Positions 16,426 through 25,904 of a DNA stretch of 64,000 nucleotides are shown here, in pieces. Location of the stretch: positions 18,081 to 82,080 of the forward strand of contig NZ_JXBB01000003.1 in assembly GCF_001653195.1 (NCBI RefSeq), given 5' to 3'. Both the position numbers and the translations under genes were made by a program. The notes under the pieces are model-generated. The model was not told the origin of the DNA and ran no database searches. It was given only the letters and a program-made list of their open reading frames with translations. Position 1 is the stretch's first letter; each line of letters opens with the position of its first letter. This DNA comes from Hydrogenibacillus schlegelii. Lineage in GTDB: Bacteria > Bacillota > Bacilli > Thermicanales > DSM-22653.

Positions 16426-17731
16426 GGCCAAGGTGTTCGTCAAAGGCGGCGACGGAGGGGACGGCGCCGTCGCATTTCGCCGGGAAAAATACGTCCCTTA
16501 CGGCGGGCCGGCGGGGGGCGACGGCGGGAAGGGGGGCGACGTCGTCTTCGTCGTCGACGAAGGCCTGCGGACGCTCGTCGATTTTCGCTATCAGACGCAT
16601 TTTAAAGCGCCCCGGGGCGAAAACGGCCGCGGGAAAAACCAGCATGGCCGTTCGGCGGACGCTCTCGTCGTCCCGGTGCCGCCGGGGACGCGGGTGTACG
16701 ACGACGCGACGGGGGAGCTCCTCGCCGATCTCGTGGAGCCCGGGGCGCGGTTTGTCGTCGCCCGGGGCGGTCGGGGCGGTCGGGGGAACGCCCGTTTTGC
16801 CACGCCGACCCACACGGCGCCGCGCTTTGCGGAAAAAGGGGAACCGGGCGAGGCCCGCTGGGTGCGCCTGGAGCTCGCCGTCCTGGCCGACGTCGGGCTC
16901 GTCGGCTACCCGAACGTCGGCAAGTCAACGCTCTTAAGCCGTGTCTCCCGGGCCCGGCCGAAGATCGCCGATTACCCGTTTACGACGCTGTCGCCGAACC
17001 TCGGCGTCGTCGACCTCGGGGAGGGGCGGAGTTTCGTCTTGGCCGACCTGCCGGGGCTCATCGAAGGGGCCCATGCGGGAAGCGGGCTCGGGCACCGGTT
17101 TTTGCGGCACGTGGAGCGGACGCGGCTCATCCTGCACGTCGTCGACGTCGCGGCCGTCGAGGGGCGGGATCCGTACGACGATTACCGAAGCATCCGGGAG
17201 GAACTCCGGCGCTACGACCCCCGCCTCGCCGAGCGGCCGGAGATCGTCGTGGCGAACAAGATGGACCTGCCGCAGGCGGCCGAGCGCCTTTCGGCCTTCC
17301 GGGAAAAGCTCGGGCCCGACGTGCCGGTCTACCCGATCTCGGCGGCGACGGGAGCGGGCGTGCCGGCGCTCCTCGAGGCGGTCTGGGCGCGGCTTTCTGA
17401 GCTTTGGGCCGAGGAAAAGGCGGCGCAGGAGGCCACCCAGCATGCGGATCGAAGCGCGGCCGTCCACCGGCTTCGGGGGCGCCGGCCGGCAAAGGAGGAC
17501 GGGCCTCCGTTTACGATTCGCAAAGAGGGCGAGATTTTCATCGTCGAAAGCGAGCGCCTCAGGCGGATCATGGCGCGTTACAATTTCGACCAGGACGAGG
17601 CGGTGCGGCGGTTTGCCCGTCTCTTAAAAAAGATGGGCGTGGAGGAGGCGCTCCGGGCGGCCGGGGCCGTGGACGGGGACGAGGTGTGGATCGGAGAGAT
17701 GGCCTTTGAGCTTTCGGACGAGGGCATTTAA
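16412..17731 (+). CDS. obgE: Obg/CgtA family GTPase
   Basis: A 439-residue ribosome-associated GTPase. The Gly-rich Obg domain (1-160) carries [19 protein letters not shown] and [14 protein letters not shown]. The G domain has the P-loop [24 protein letters not shown] and SA(A) motifs. A C-terminal OCT domain follows (about 355-430, from [13 protein letters not shown]). Obg acts in 50S assembly, stress response and, in Bacillus, sporulation and sigma-B activation. It is translationally coupled to the spo0B-like gene. Confidence 0.97.
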   Translation: MFVDEAKVFVKGGDGGDGAVAFRREKYVPYGGPAGGDGGKGGDVVFVVDEGLRTLVDFRYQTHFKAPRGENGRGKNQHGRSADALVVPVPPGTRVYDDATGELLADLVEPGARFVVARGGRGGRGNARFATPTHTAPRFAEKGEPGEARWVRLELAVLADVGLVGYPNVGKSTLLSRVSRARPKIADYPFTTLSPNLGVVDLGEGRSFVLADLPGLIEGAHAGSGLGHRFLRHVERTRLILHVVDVAAVEGRDPYDDYRSIREELRRYDPRLAERPEIVVANKMDLPQAAERLSAFREKLGPDVPVYPISAATGAGVPALLEAVWARLSELWAEEKAAQEATQHADRSAAVHRLRGRRPAKEDGPPFTIRKEGEIFIVESERLRRIMARYNFDQDEAVRRFARLLKKMGVEEALRAAGAVDGDEVWIGEMAFELSDEGI

Positions 17732-18608
17732 GCGTTGCCGGATCGGGCGGGCTTTCCGGAGCCGGGGAGTTTTTCCGAGCTTCGGGCTCTTTCGGGGCGG
17801 GCCGGGCTTTCCGAGCGGCGGGCCTTTCCGGAGCAGGAGGCCCGTCTGGGCCGAGGGTCGGGGCGCAAAGGGGTCGAGCGCCGGGGCGCTGTTCTTGGCG
17901 GTGCTGTTCGGGGCGGTGGCAGGCGTTCTTTCGCCCCCGATGGCCGAGGGCGAGGCCGCCTTGCCGCCGGGGAAGATCATCGCGGCGCCGGATGAGGCCG
18001 CTTTGGCGCCGAAGTCTCCCGCTTTGGCGTCTTTCGTGCCGGAGCTTGCCTTTTCGGGGCCCGAAGGTGCGGAACGGACCGTCTCCTTGCGGCTGTACGC
18101 GTCGGAAAAGGCGGCGCTCTGGCTGGACGTTCCGGCAGACTGGCGTCCCCTCGACGCCTGGACGGCGCCGGAAGGGGAGGTGCGCGGAACGGCGGCCTTC
18201 TGGGCGCCGTCGGGTCCTGCGCCTTCCGCCGCGGACGGCTGCGTTCGCTGGCTCTTCCAGCTCCTCGTGACGGACGATCTTCAGGGGCGTCTGGAGGCGG
18301 CCATGGAGGCGTCGCCGGGGGCCTACGCCGTCTCGCTGCGGCCGACGGCGGTCGCCGGCCGCCCGGGGTGGTCGCTCGAGTACCGGCTTCGGGGCGTCGG
18401 GCTGCGGGACGTCGCCGCCGCGGAGCGGTGGGTGGTCCTCCGTCCGGAAGAGCGGGTGCGCCTCGGCCTGCCGCCGGCGGCGGTCGTCCGGCTGGCGGCG
18501 TTCCGAGCCGTTCCGCCGGGAGGGGCGCCTGCGGGGAATCCGGCGGACGAGGCGTCGGTCGATCCGGGCGTGTTCCGCCGACTCGTCGAACGCCTCCGGG
18601 TCCGGTGA
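17706..18608 (+). CDS. Possible secreted protein of unknown function
   Basis: An open frame of up to 300 codons overlapping the end of obgE. A hydrophobic segment [20 protein letters not shown] around residues 60-80 could be a signal peptide or anchor, and the true start may lie near it (for example a TTG close to 17894) rather than at TTG 17706. The rest is Ala/Pro/Arg-rich with regular strands such as [19 protein letters not shown]. No family is recognised. Codon pattern is coding-like, but the start and even the reality of the first 55 residues are uncertain. Confidence 0.5.
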   Translation: MSFRTRAFKRCRIGRAFRSRGVFPSFGLFRGGPGFPSGGPFRSRRPVWAEGRGAKGSSAGALFLAVLFGAVAGVLSPPMAEGEAALPPGKIIAAPDEAALAPKSPALASFVPELAFSGPEGAERTVSLRLYASEKAALWLDVPADWRPLDAWTAPEGEVRGTAAFWAPSGPAPSAADGCVRWLFQLLVTDDLQGRLEAAMEASPGAYAVSLRPTAVAGRPGWSLEYRLRGVGLRDVAAAERWVVLRPEERVRLGLPPAAVVRLAAFRAVPPGGAPAGNPADEASVDPGVFRRLVERLRVR

Positions 18609-18799
18609 AGCGGACGGCGGTCGGGCCCGGCGCGGCCGGCGGGAGCAGCCGTTGTCGTCTCCGGTCATGGTCTCGCGGTCCTCGAGACCGCGGCGCCCGA
18701 CCGATCGCGGGCCGTTTGGAATCCGCGAATCAAAAGCGGCCGCTGAACCGCCGAGCCGCCGATCGTGGGGCCGCCGCGGTCGGAGAAGCAGGCAGACGG

Positions 18800-20221
18800 T
18801 TGGAAGGGGTGGGGTTTCTGGCCCTGGACGACTGGATTTACGCGTCGTATCTTGCCGCCCGGCCGGTGAACGCCGGGCGGCCGGACCGGGAGGTCCGGCG
18901 GCCGGATCTTGCCGCCGCGGTCCTTCGGGCGATCGGTTCGCCCCACGAGGCGCTTCCGACGGTCGTCGTCGCCGGGAGCAAGGGAAAAGGTTCGACGGCG
19001 GCGAGCCTTGCGTTTTTGCTTCGGGCGGCGGGCCTTTCGGTGGGGCTCCTCACCGGGCCTCCGCTCCGGTCGTTTCACGAGCGGATCCGCCTGAACGGCC
19101 GGCCGATCGACGACGACGATTTTCTCCGCTTCTCCGCCGTCGTCGAGCCCGTCGCCCGAGGGATTCCGGTCGATCCGGCCAAGGGGGAGTACATCGGCCC
19201 GATCGCCCTCTGGCAGGCCGTCGGCTATCTTTATTTTCGGGAAAAGGGCGCCGACGTGGTCGTGGCGGAGGCGGGCCGCGGCGCCCGCTTCGACGACACG
19301 AGGGCCCTCGGCGCCCGATGGGCGGTGATCACGCCGATCTTCGAGGAACACGTCGCCGAGCTCGGGCCGACCCTGGCGGACATCGTCTGGCACAAGGCCG
19401 GCGCCGTCGGCTCCCGGACGGAAGCCGTTTTCGTCGGCCGCCAGCGGCCGGACGTCTTCCGGCTGCTTCAGGACGTCCGCCGACGGGGGGAAGCGGGAGG
19501 ACCGTCGGTCCGCTGGGCGACCTTCGGCGAAGCGTTCGGCGTGACGGCGTGCGAGGCGGACCTTCAGGGGACGCGGATGGCGGGGTTTGTCGGCCGCACG
19601 GCATATCGGGCGTCGCTGGCCCTCCTCGGCCGGCACCAGGCGGACAATTTCGCCCTCGCCGTCGCCGTCGCCGACGCCGTCCTCCGGTCGCTCGGCCGGG
19701 GTCCGCTTTCTCCGGCGGCGATCGAGCGGGCGGCGGCAAGCGTCCGGTGGCCGGGGCGGCTCGAGCGGCTTCTCGAGCGGCCCCTCGTCCTTCTCGACGC
19801 GGCGATTCACCGGTCGGCGCTCGATCCGGCGCTCGAACTCGTGCGCCTCGCCCGGCCGCGGCGGACGCACGCCGTCGTCGGTCTGGCAGCGGGAAAAGAC
19901 CCGGGCCTGCTTTCGGCGCTCCGTCCCCACGTCGATGCGCTCTGGTATGCGCCGCCGACGAACCCGCACCTCGCGCCGCCTTCCGCCTGGCCGCCTAAGG
20001 CCCGGGCGGCGGTCGACCGTTTCTTTGCCGATCCTATGGCGGCGATCGCCGCGGCGCTTCGGGCGACGCCGGACGACGGGGCGCTTCTTCTCTTCGGGAC
20101 GCTGTCGTTCGTCGCCGATGCGCTCCGGGCGCTCGAACGGGACCCGGCAGACCTCGGCGATCCGCTGGCGGCGGTCAGCGCTCGAAGCGGCGGACGAGGC
20201 GATCGACCGCCGCCGCCATGA
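18800..20221 (+). CDS. Divergent FolC/Mur-ligase-like protein
   Basis: About 473 residues with the layout of folylpolyglutamate/dihydrofolate synthase. The P-loop is VVAGSKGKGSTAAS (usual GTNGKGS), followed by GPPLRSFHERIRLNG and VVVAEAGRGARFDDTRAL (usual EVGLGGRxDATN). The IxxxHxxxLG and KAG motifs are recognisable as ITPIFEEHVAELG and WHKAG. The C-terminal DGAHN is replaced by LLDAAIHRSALDP. Several ligand-contacting residues therefore differ, and folate activity is not assured. The TTG at 18800 is a best guess; GTG 18809 is possible. Its 3' end overlaps the convergent permease gene by 47 nt. Confidence 0.7.
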   Translation: MEGVGFLALDDWIYASYLAARPVNAGRPDREVRRPDLAAAVLRAIGSPHEALPTVVVAGSKGKGSTAASLAFLLRAAGLSVGLLTGPPLRSFHERIRLNGRPIDDDDFLRFSAVVEPVARGIPVDPAKGEYIGPIALWQAVGYLYFREKGADVVVAEAGRGARFDDTRALGARWAVITPIFEEHVAELGPTLADIVWHKAGAVGSRTEAVFVGRQRPDVFRLLQDVRRRGEAGGPSVRWATFGEAFGVTACEADLQGTRMAGFVGRTAYRASLALLGRHQADNFALAVAVADAVLRSLGRGPLSPAAIERAAASVRWPGRLERLLERPLVLLDAAIHRSALDPALELVRLARPRRTHAVVGLAAGKDPGLLSALRPHVDALWYAPPTNPHLAPPSAWPPKARAAVDRFFADPMAAIAAALRATPDDGALLLFGTLSFVADALRALERDPADLGDPLAAVSARSGGRGDRPPPP

Positions 20222-20969
20222 CGGCAGAGAGGAGGGCGATGAGGACCACGGCGGTGAGGACGTAGTGAAAGTTAAAGAGCTGGAAGCCGTAGATGATGAG
20301 CGCGCCGAGGCCGGCCTTGGCGGCGAGGAATTCGCCGACGATGACGCCGATCCACGACAAGCCGACGTTCACCTTGAGGGCGGAGAGGATCGCCGGCCGG
20401 GCGTAAGGAAAGACGACCGTCGTAAAGAGCTGGCGGCGATTCGCGCCGAAGGAGCGGGCGAGTTTGAGGTAGTTCGGGTCGGTCGCCTGGAAGCTCCCGT
20501 AGACGACGAGGGTGGTGACGATGACGCTCACGGCGAGGGCCATCATGAAGATCGCCGTCATGCCGCTCCCGAAGGCGACGATGAAGAGGGGCCCGAGGGC
20601 GACCTTCGGCATGCTGTTTAAGACGACGAGGTACGGATCGAGCACCCGGGCCCAGAAGGGCGAAAACCAGAGCAGGGCGGCGAGGAGAACGCCGGCGGCG
20701 GTGCCGGCGAGAAAGCCGGCGATCGTCTCGAGGACGGTGACGGCGATGTGGGTGCCGAGCTCGCCTTCGGCGGCGAGGCGGGCGATCGTCTCGGCGATCA
20801 GGGACGGCCGGCTAAAGAGGAGCGGATCGAGGATTTTGGCCCGGGAGAGGACTTCCCAGCCGAGCAGGAAGGCGAGGAGAAGGGCGACCTGCGTCGTTCC
20901 GATCGAGAGGCGCTCCCGCCGCTTCTTCCGCCGGTAGGCTTCCAACCGTTCCCGCTCGTCGCGGCTCAT
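20175..20969 (-). CDS. ABC transporter permease, nitrate/sulfonate/thiamine-precursor type
   Basis: 264 residues with six membrane helices and the cytoplasmic EAA-type loop GSFQATDPNYLKLARSFGAN. The sequence belongs to the SsuC/TauC/ThiX-like branch of binding-protein-dependent permeases. The start overlaps the ATPase stop by 4 nt, so the two are one operon. No substrate-binding protein is encoded nearby, so the substrate is not known. Confidence 0.85.
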   Translation of the reverse strand: MSRDERERLEAYRRKKRRERLSIGTTQVALLLAFLLGWEVLSRAKILDPLLFSRPSLIAETIARLAAEGELGTHIAVTVLETIAGFLAGTAAGVLLAALLWFSPFWARVLDPYLVVLNSMPKVALGPLFIVAFGSGMTAIFMMALAVSVIVTTLVVYGSFQATDPNYLKLARSFGANRRQLFTTVVFPYARPAILSALKVNVGLSWIGVIVGEFLAAKAGLGALIIYGFQLFNFHYVLTAVVLIALLSAVMAAAVDRLVRRFER

Positions 20970-21751
20970 GCGTCTCCCTCCTCCGCGTCGAGGGCCTGCC
21001 AGACGGACTGGAAGGTGGCCTGAAAGGCCGGATGGTGTCGCCGTTCGAGGGGCATCTTCCGAGCGAGGTCGTCCGGGACGGGGAAGTGGGCCCGGATGCG
21101 GCCGGGGCGGTCGCCGAGGACGTAGATGCGATCCGAGAGGGCGATCGCCTCGGCGATGTCGTGGGTGACGAGGAGGACGGTTTTCCGGTAGCGGCGCATG
21201 ACGGCGAGGATGAGGTTCTGGAGCTTGAGCCGGGTCGTGTAGTCGAGGGCGGAAAACGGCTCGTCGAGGAGAAGCACGTCGGCGCCGGTCATGAGCGTCC
21301 GGACGAGGGCGACCCGCTGCCGCTGGCCGCCGGAAAGTTCGTGCGGACGTTTTTTTTCTACGCCGGCGAGGCCGACTTCTTCCAGGAGGGCCCGGGCCCG
21401 TTCGACGTCTTCGGGCGTCACCCGCCGCCTCAGCTCAATGCCGTAGAGGACGTTGCCGAGGATCGTCCGCCACGGGAGGAGGGTGTCTTGCTGCAGCATG
21501 TACCCGACCCGGGGCGACGGGCCCCGGACGGCCGCTCCGGCGAGGCGCACCGTCCCCCGGGTCGGCTCAAGGAGGCCGGCGATGAGGGAGAGGATCGTGC
21601 TTTTGCCGCTTCCGCTCCGGCCGACGAGGGTGACGAATTCCTCCGAAGCGACCCGGAGGGAGACGTCTTTCAGCGCCATCTGCGCACCGCGGTCGGTGAC
21701 GTAGATGAGGTCGACGCCGTCGAGGGCGATCATCGGCGGATGTTCGGCCAT
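20966..21751 (-). CDS. ABC transporter ATP-binding protein, SsuB/TauB type
   Basis: 261 residues with Walker A GRSGSGKST, Q-loop MLQQDTLLPW, signature LSGGQRQRVAL, Walker B VLLLDEPFSALD and switch His VTHDIAEA. The QQDTLLPWRT and C-terminal features match the ATPases of nitrate, sulfonate, taurine and pyrimidine-precursor importers. It is the first gene of a two-gene unit with the permease. Confidence 0.87.
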   Translation of the reverse strand: MAEHPPMIALDGVDLIYVTDRGAQMALKDVSLRVASEEFVTLVGRSGSGKSTILSLIAGLLEPTRGTVRLAGAAVRGPSPRVGYMLQQDTLLPWRTILGNVLYGIELRRRVTPEDVERARALLEEVGLAGVEKKRPHELSGGQRQRVALVRTLMTGADVLLLDEPFSALDYTTRLKLQNLILAVMRRYRKTVLLVTHDIAEAIALSDRIYVLGDRPGRIRAHFPVPDDLARKMPLERRHHPAFQATFQSVWQALDAEEGDA

Positions 21752-21879
21752 CCCGCTTCACCTCTGGGCACAGCTTATGTGCCGCTGGAGGAAAGGGTGC
21801 TTCGAAGGGATCGGCCGGCCGCGAGGGCGGGCAAGAATGAGCCGCGAGGACGAAAAAAAAAGAAACGGAGGGCTTCGGC

Positions 21880-22956
21880 GTGCGAGTCCTTCTCACCGGC
21901 GGCGCCGGCTACATCGGCGCCCACGTGGCGGTGGCCCTGTTTGAGGCGGGTCACGAGGCGGTCATCGTCGATAATTTTTCAAACGCGCATCCCGCGGTCG
22001 TCCGGCGGATCGAGGCGATCGTCGGCCGACCGGTGGCGGTCCATCGGGCGGACCTCACCGATCCGGCGGCGACGGCGGCGGTCTTTCAGGCGGAGGCGGA
22101 TCGGGGCGGGCTGGACGGCGTCATCCACCTGGCGGGCCTGAAGGCGGTCGGGGAGTCGGTGGAAAAGCCGCTTCTTTATTACCGCGTCAACCTGATCGGG
22201 ACGCTCCACCTGCTTTCGGTGATGCAGGCGGCCGGCGTCCGGACGCTCGTCTTTTCGTCGTCGGCGACCGTCTACGGCGAGGCGAGCCCGCCGCCGTTTG
22301 CCGAGACGGCGCCGACGGCGCCGACGAACCCGTACGGGTGGACGAAGCGGATGATCGAACAGATGCTGGAAGATGCCGCCGCCGTCGATCCGTTGCTTTC
22401 GTTTGTGGCGCTCCGGTACTTTAACCCGGTCGGCGCCCACGAAAGCGGCCTGATCGGCGAAGACCCCCGGGGCGTGCCGAACAACCTGATGCCGGTCGTG
22501 GCGCAGGTGGCGGCCGGCCGGCGGGAGAAGCTTTTCATCTTCGGGAACGACTATCCGACGCCGGACGGCACCGGCATCCGGGACTACATCCACGTGATGG
22601 ACCTCGCCGAAGGCCACGTCCGGGCCCTCGAGTACGCCGAAGCGCACCGCGGGTATGAGGTGTTCAATCTCGGCACCGGCCGGGGGGCCAGCGTGCTGGA
22701 GGTCGTCCGGGCGTTCGAGGCGGCGAGCGGCCGTCCGGTGCCGTACGTCTTCGCCCCCCGCCGGCCGGGGGACGTGGCGGTGAGCCTGGCCGACCCGTCA
22801 AAGGCGGAGCGGGTGCTCGGGTGGCGGGCGCGGCGGGACCTGGCGGCGATGTGCCGGGATGCGTGGCGGTTTCAGTCCCGCCATCCGGAAGGGATCGCGG
22901 CCGCCTCAGGGGAGGGGGCGGCGCGGTCGAACGCCGGTCCGGCGGACGGGGCGTAA
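21880..22956 (+). CDS. galE: UDP-glucose 4-epimerase
   Basis: 358 residues, extended SDR fold. TGGAGYIGAHVAVAL binds NAD; SSSATVYGE supplies the catalytic Ser and NPYGWTKRMIEQ the Tyr-x-x-x-Lys. GIRDYIHVMDLAEGHV and FNLGTGRGASVLEVV are typical of GalE. It interconverts UDP-glucose and UDP-galactose for cell-surface glycans. The GTG start follows a purine-rich GAAACGGAGGGC. It is divergent from the ABC unit. Confidence 0.93.
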   Translation: MRVLLTGGAGYIGAHVAVALFEAGHEAVIVDNFSNAHPAVVRRIEAIVGRPVAVHRADLTDPAATAAVFQAEADRGGLDGVIHLAGLKAVGESVEKPLLYYRVNLIGTLHLLSVMQAAGVRTLVFSSSATVYGEASPPPFAETAPTAPTNPYGWTKRMIEQMLEDAAAVDPLLSFVALRYFNPVGAHESGLIGEDPRGVPNNLMPVVAQVAAGRREKLFIFGNDYPTPDGTGIRDYIHVMDLAEGHVRALEYAEAHRGYEVFNLGTGRGASVLEVVRAFEAASGRPVPYVFAPRRPGDVAVSLADPSKAERVLGWRARRDLAAMCRDAWRFQSRHPEGIAAASGEGAARSNAGPADGA

Positions 22957-23019
22957 GATCGGCTCGCCGGAGCGGGCGGTCGCGCCGATGATCAAACGAA
23001 AAGAAGGACGGTGGGTGGC

Positions 23020-23805
23020 ATGGCCGATGCGGCGCTTCCGGTGGATCGCGCGCGTGAGGAGGCGGTGCGGCGGTTTGTGTGCTTTCTTTCGGGGATCCAG
23101 ACGCCGCCCGGCCTCTTTAACCCGTGGCGGGACGTTGATCCGGCGTACGACGCCCACCGGCGGGCGCCGGCGGTTCGCCGGGCGCACCTTTTTCTTTATC
23201 TCCTCCGGCGGGTGCCGCGGGTGGAGTGGCTGTGGGTCGGCGAGGCCCTCGGCTATCGGGGAGCGCATTTTTCCGGGGTGCCGTTTACGTCGGAGCGGAT
23301 GCTTCTGGGGCATCATCCGCTGATCGGACCGGAGGCGATCCTCGGTCGCCGAGGGCGCCGAACGAGCCGGACGGATCTTTCGCTCATTCCGGGGAAGATT
23401 TCTCCGGCGACGCGGGCGTTCGGCTTCGCCGAGGTGAGCGCGACGGTCGTCTGGCGGGCGGTGCGGGAAAACGGCCTTCCGCCGGAGGCGGTGCTTTTTT
23501 TCAGCGCGGTTCCGTTTCATCCGTACGACGTCCGCAAAGGAACGCTCTCCAACCGGCCGCCGAAGCGGGCGGAGATCGAACGCGGCCGGGATGTTCTGGC
23601 GGCGCTCCTTCAGCTCATCGAACGGCAGCGGGGCGGGCTTCCCCGGCTGGTGGCCGTCGGGAACGTCGCCGAAGCGCAGCTTCGGACCCTCGGCCTCCCG
23701 TACGAAAAAACGGCGCATCCGGCTCAGGGAAACGCCGGGCGTTTCCTGGCCGGAATGCGCCGGATCGTCGCCGCGGGGGCGGCAAAGATCGACAAAGAAC
23801 GGTAA
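23020..23805 (+). CDS. Uracil-DNA glycosylase superfamily protein
   Basis: About 261 residues. WVGEALGYRGAHFSGVPFTSER corresponds to the first active-site motif of the superfamily (GEAPG...G.PF), and KTAHPAQGNAGRFLAGM resembles the C-terminal HP motif. Between them FFSAVPFHPY is the counterpart of the central strand. It belongs to a little-studied branch, so uracil excision is likely but not shown. The start is ATG 23020 or GTG 23011; ribosome-site spacing does not decide. Confidence 0.72.
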   Translation: MADAALPVDRAREEAVRRFVCFLSGIQTPPGLFNPWRDVDPAYDAHRRAPAVRRAHLFLYLLRRVPRVEWLWVGEALGYRGAHFSGVPFTSERMLLGHHPLIGPEAILGRRGRRTSRTDLSLIPGKISPATRAFGFAEVSATVVWRAVRENGLPPEAVLFFSAVPFHPYDVRKGTLSNRPPKRAEIERGRDVLAALLQLIERQRGGLPRLVAVGNVAEAQLRTLGLPYEKTAHPAQGNAGRFLAGMRRIVAAGAAKIDKER

Positions 23806-23877
23806 AGGGCCTTTCGTCGGGCCGGATCGGCGTCGAACCGCGGAGCCGCTTCGGCGCCGGACGGAGGGGCCGGCTCG

Positions 23878-24996
23878 TCACGGCAGGATGACGAAGGCGG
23901 AGATGACCGGCCGCGGCCTTCCGTCGGACGGTCGGTTGAGGACCCGGCCGTTGTAGACGAAGGTGCTCGATCCGCCGCCGTCTAAGTTGTAGGCGTCGCG
24001 GATGTTGAGGCCGAGGAGCTTCTCCCGGGCGTCTTCGAGGGTGACGCCTTCGCTGTAGCCGGTCTGCCGGCCGTCGATGACGACCATGAGCACATCGCCG
24101 TTTGTGAAGTGGCCGATGAGCGTTCGGGGCTCTTTTTTACCGGCCCAGTCTTTTGGAATCGGCTGCGGCTTGCCGTCTTTGATCAGCGTCGGGAGAAACG
24201 AGGCGCCTTCCCGGACGCCGAGGCGCTCGATGTCGGCGCGCGTGAGCGCCGGGCCGCCGACGAGGCGCCCCCGGGCGTCGAAGCCGATGAAGCTCACCGC
24301 CGCGTTGTCGGAAACGGAGATGAACCGGCCGCCGGAGACGGTGTTTCCGATCGGATAAATGAGGCCGTTTTTCCGAAAAAAGCCGCCGGCGTTGATGGCG
24401 AGGGCCGCCTTCGTCCGCCGGGCGATCGAAAGGACGGTCTCGCCCGGGGAGCCGAGGTCGTCGCCGAGGGGCTCGGCCATGACGAGGCGGACGGCGGACG
24501 GGTCGTGGAGCTTCACCTTGGCCATGTAGCCGCGGTAGCCGACTTCTTTCAGGGAGAAGACCTTGATCGTCGCCCGCCGGCCGAACGTCTGGCCGATCGG
24601 GTCGCCGAGCTTTTTCGCGAGGATCGTATCGAGGGCGTCTTTCGTCTTCGCCGTCTCGGCGCGGCTCTGGGCGAACGCCGCCTGCACCGCCTGGGCGGAT
24701 TCGGCGACGCGATTTTTTTCGTCGTCGGCAAACGTCCGGAGCGTCTCGAGGTGATGCCGAATCTGCTCGCCGGCTTCGCGGATGGGGGCTTCGCCGCCTC
24801 GGATGGCGGCAAGGTGGTCGGCGATGGCCTCGGCATGCGCCTGAAGCGGTCGGACCGCTTCGTTTCGGGCGCGGGCGGCGGCCTCCGCCCGATCGAAGGC
24901 GGCGGTGAGGGTTTCTTGTTGCCGGAGCAAGGGGAGAAAGACGACGGCGGCGAGGGCAAAGCAGGCGAAGAGGGCCGCCTGGACTTTAGTAAACAC
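23878..24996 (-). CDS. Membrane-anchored coiled-coil phosphodiester glycosidase (NAGPA) family protein
   Basis: 372 residues. One N-terminal membrane helix (about 4-24) is followed by a long coiled coil (about 28-125), then a NAGPA/DUF2233 domain with TKAALAINAGGFF, NGDVLMVVIDGRQTGYSEGVTL and DAYNLDGGGSSTFVYNGR. Members hydrolyse or bind sugar phosphodiesters and occur in exopolysaccharide and wall contexts. The fold should face outside. The start overlaps the upstream coiled-coil gene by 11 nt. Confidence 0.85.
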   Translation of the reverse strand: MFTKVQAALFACFALAAVVFLPLLRQQETLTAAFDRAEAAARARNEAVRPLQAHAEAIADHLAAIRGGEAPIREAGEQIRHHLETLRTFADDEKNRVAESAQAVQAAFAQSRAETAKTKDALDTILAKKLGDPIGQTFGRRATIKVFSLKEVGYRGYMAKVKLHDPSAVRLVMAEPLGDDLGSPGETVLSIARRTKAALAINAGGFFRKNGLIYPIGNTVSGGRFISVSDNAAVSFIGFDARGRLVGGPALTRADIERLGVREGASFLPTLIKDGKPQPIPKDWAGKKEPRTLIGHFTNGDVLMVVIDGRQTGYSEGVTLEDAREKLLGLNIRDAYNLDGGGSSTFVYNGRVLNRPSDGRPRPVISAFVILP

Positions 24997-25708
24997 GGGC
25001 CGCTTCCTCCAGCTTTTGAATCTGCGTCCGGAGCCGCTCGAGTTCTTTGCCGAGGTCGGCGATCCGCTGGCTTAAGGCCTGCCGGGTGGCGTCGGTCGTC
25101 TGGATCGCCTTGCCGGTCCGGGTGAGCTCGTCTTTGACCTTGGAAAATTCTTCCTGGACCCCGGCGAACGCCTGCCGCATCTCGCCGATGGCCTGTTCCT
25201 GTTCGGCGAGCGCCTCGCCGATGCGCTTGAGGTCCGCTTCGAGGGCGGCGTTTTCCTCGGCGAGGGCCTGAAGCCGGGCGTCGTACGCCTGAAGCGTCCG
25301 CTGGACGGTCCCATAACCGGCGTAAGCGAGGAGCCCCCAGAGGGCGAAGGCGATCGCCCACGGGAGGAGACGGAGAAAAAGCGTTTCGCTCCGGGGCGCC
25401 CGACGGGGGAGAACACCGGCGTCCGGCAGCCCGTCCTCGGCCGGCCGGCCCTCCCCGCTTGTCCGCGCTTCGGCGTCCAAACGGGACGGACCGTCACCGG
25501 CTCGGTCGGAGCGAGGGGGGGTATCGCGCTCCCGGAGGCCGATGGACGGCGATTCGGCGTCCGGGTCGGTCGGAGGGCCGCCCGGCGGCGCAAGCTCGGC
25601 CCGCGGCCGGCCGCCTGGGCGGTCGGAGGCGTGGGAAAAAACGGTCGCCGGTCCGGCGTTCCGGTCCGGCGGGGCGGGCGTGGCGGACGTTCGTCGGCGT
25701 AGAGCCAT
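24986..25708 (-). CDS. Single-span membrane protein with extracellular coiled coil
   Basis: About 240 residues. The first 105 are low-complexity, rich in Pro, Arg, Gly and Asp, and would be cytoplasmic. One membrane helix follows (FLRLLPWAIAFALWGLLAYA), then about 110 residues of near-continuous heptads ending in LRTQIQKLEEAARVY. No known domain is seen. The ATG at 25708 is preceded by GGAGGTG. Translational overlap with the NAGPA protein and the shared anchor-plus-coiled-coil design suggest the two interact. Confidence 0.75.
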   Translation of the reverse strand: MALRRRTSATPAPPDRNAGPATVFSHASDRPGGRPRAELAPPGGPPTDPDAESPSIGLRERDTPPRSDRAGDGPSRLDAEARTSGEGRPAEDGLPDAGVLPRRAPRSETLFLRLLPWAIAFALWGLLAYAGYGTVQRTLQAYDARLQALAEENAALEADLKRIGEALAEQEQAIGEMRQAFAGVQEEFSKVKDELTRTGKAIQTTDATRQALSQRIADLGKELERLRTQIQKLEEAARVY

Positions 25709-25786
25709 CGATGGAAACACCTCCGTTTAGTTGGACGGCTGCCGGCGGCGGAAGTTGCGGCGCCGAAGGTCATGCGCCGGGACCGG

Positions 25787-25815
25787 TTGCAAAAGGACCG
25801 GACGACGGCTATACT
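25787..25815 (+). promoter_or_regulatory. Sigma-A promoter of pheB-thrC-thrB-pheA
   Basis: TTGCAA (25787-25792) and TATACT (25810-25815) are 17 bp apart. The predicted start is near 25822, within a loosely palindromic TCAAAATAGAAAC/GTTTTTGA stretch, leaving about 80 nt before pheB. Confidence 0.7.
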
Positions 25816-25904
25816 GTCTTCAAAATAGAAACATCTGTTTTTGAGCGGACGGACAGCGGCGCCGGCCACCGGCGCCCGCGAATCGGAATCGAGGGGGGGC
25901 GGCG

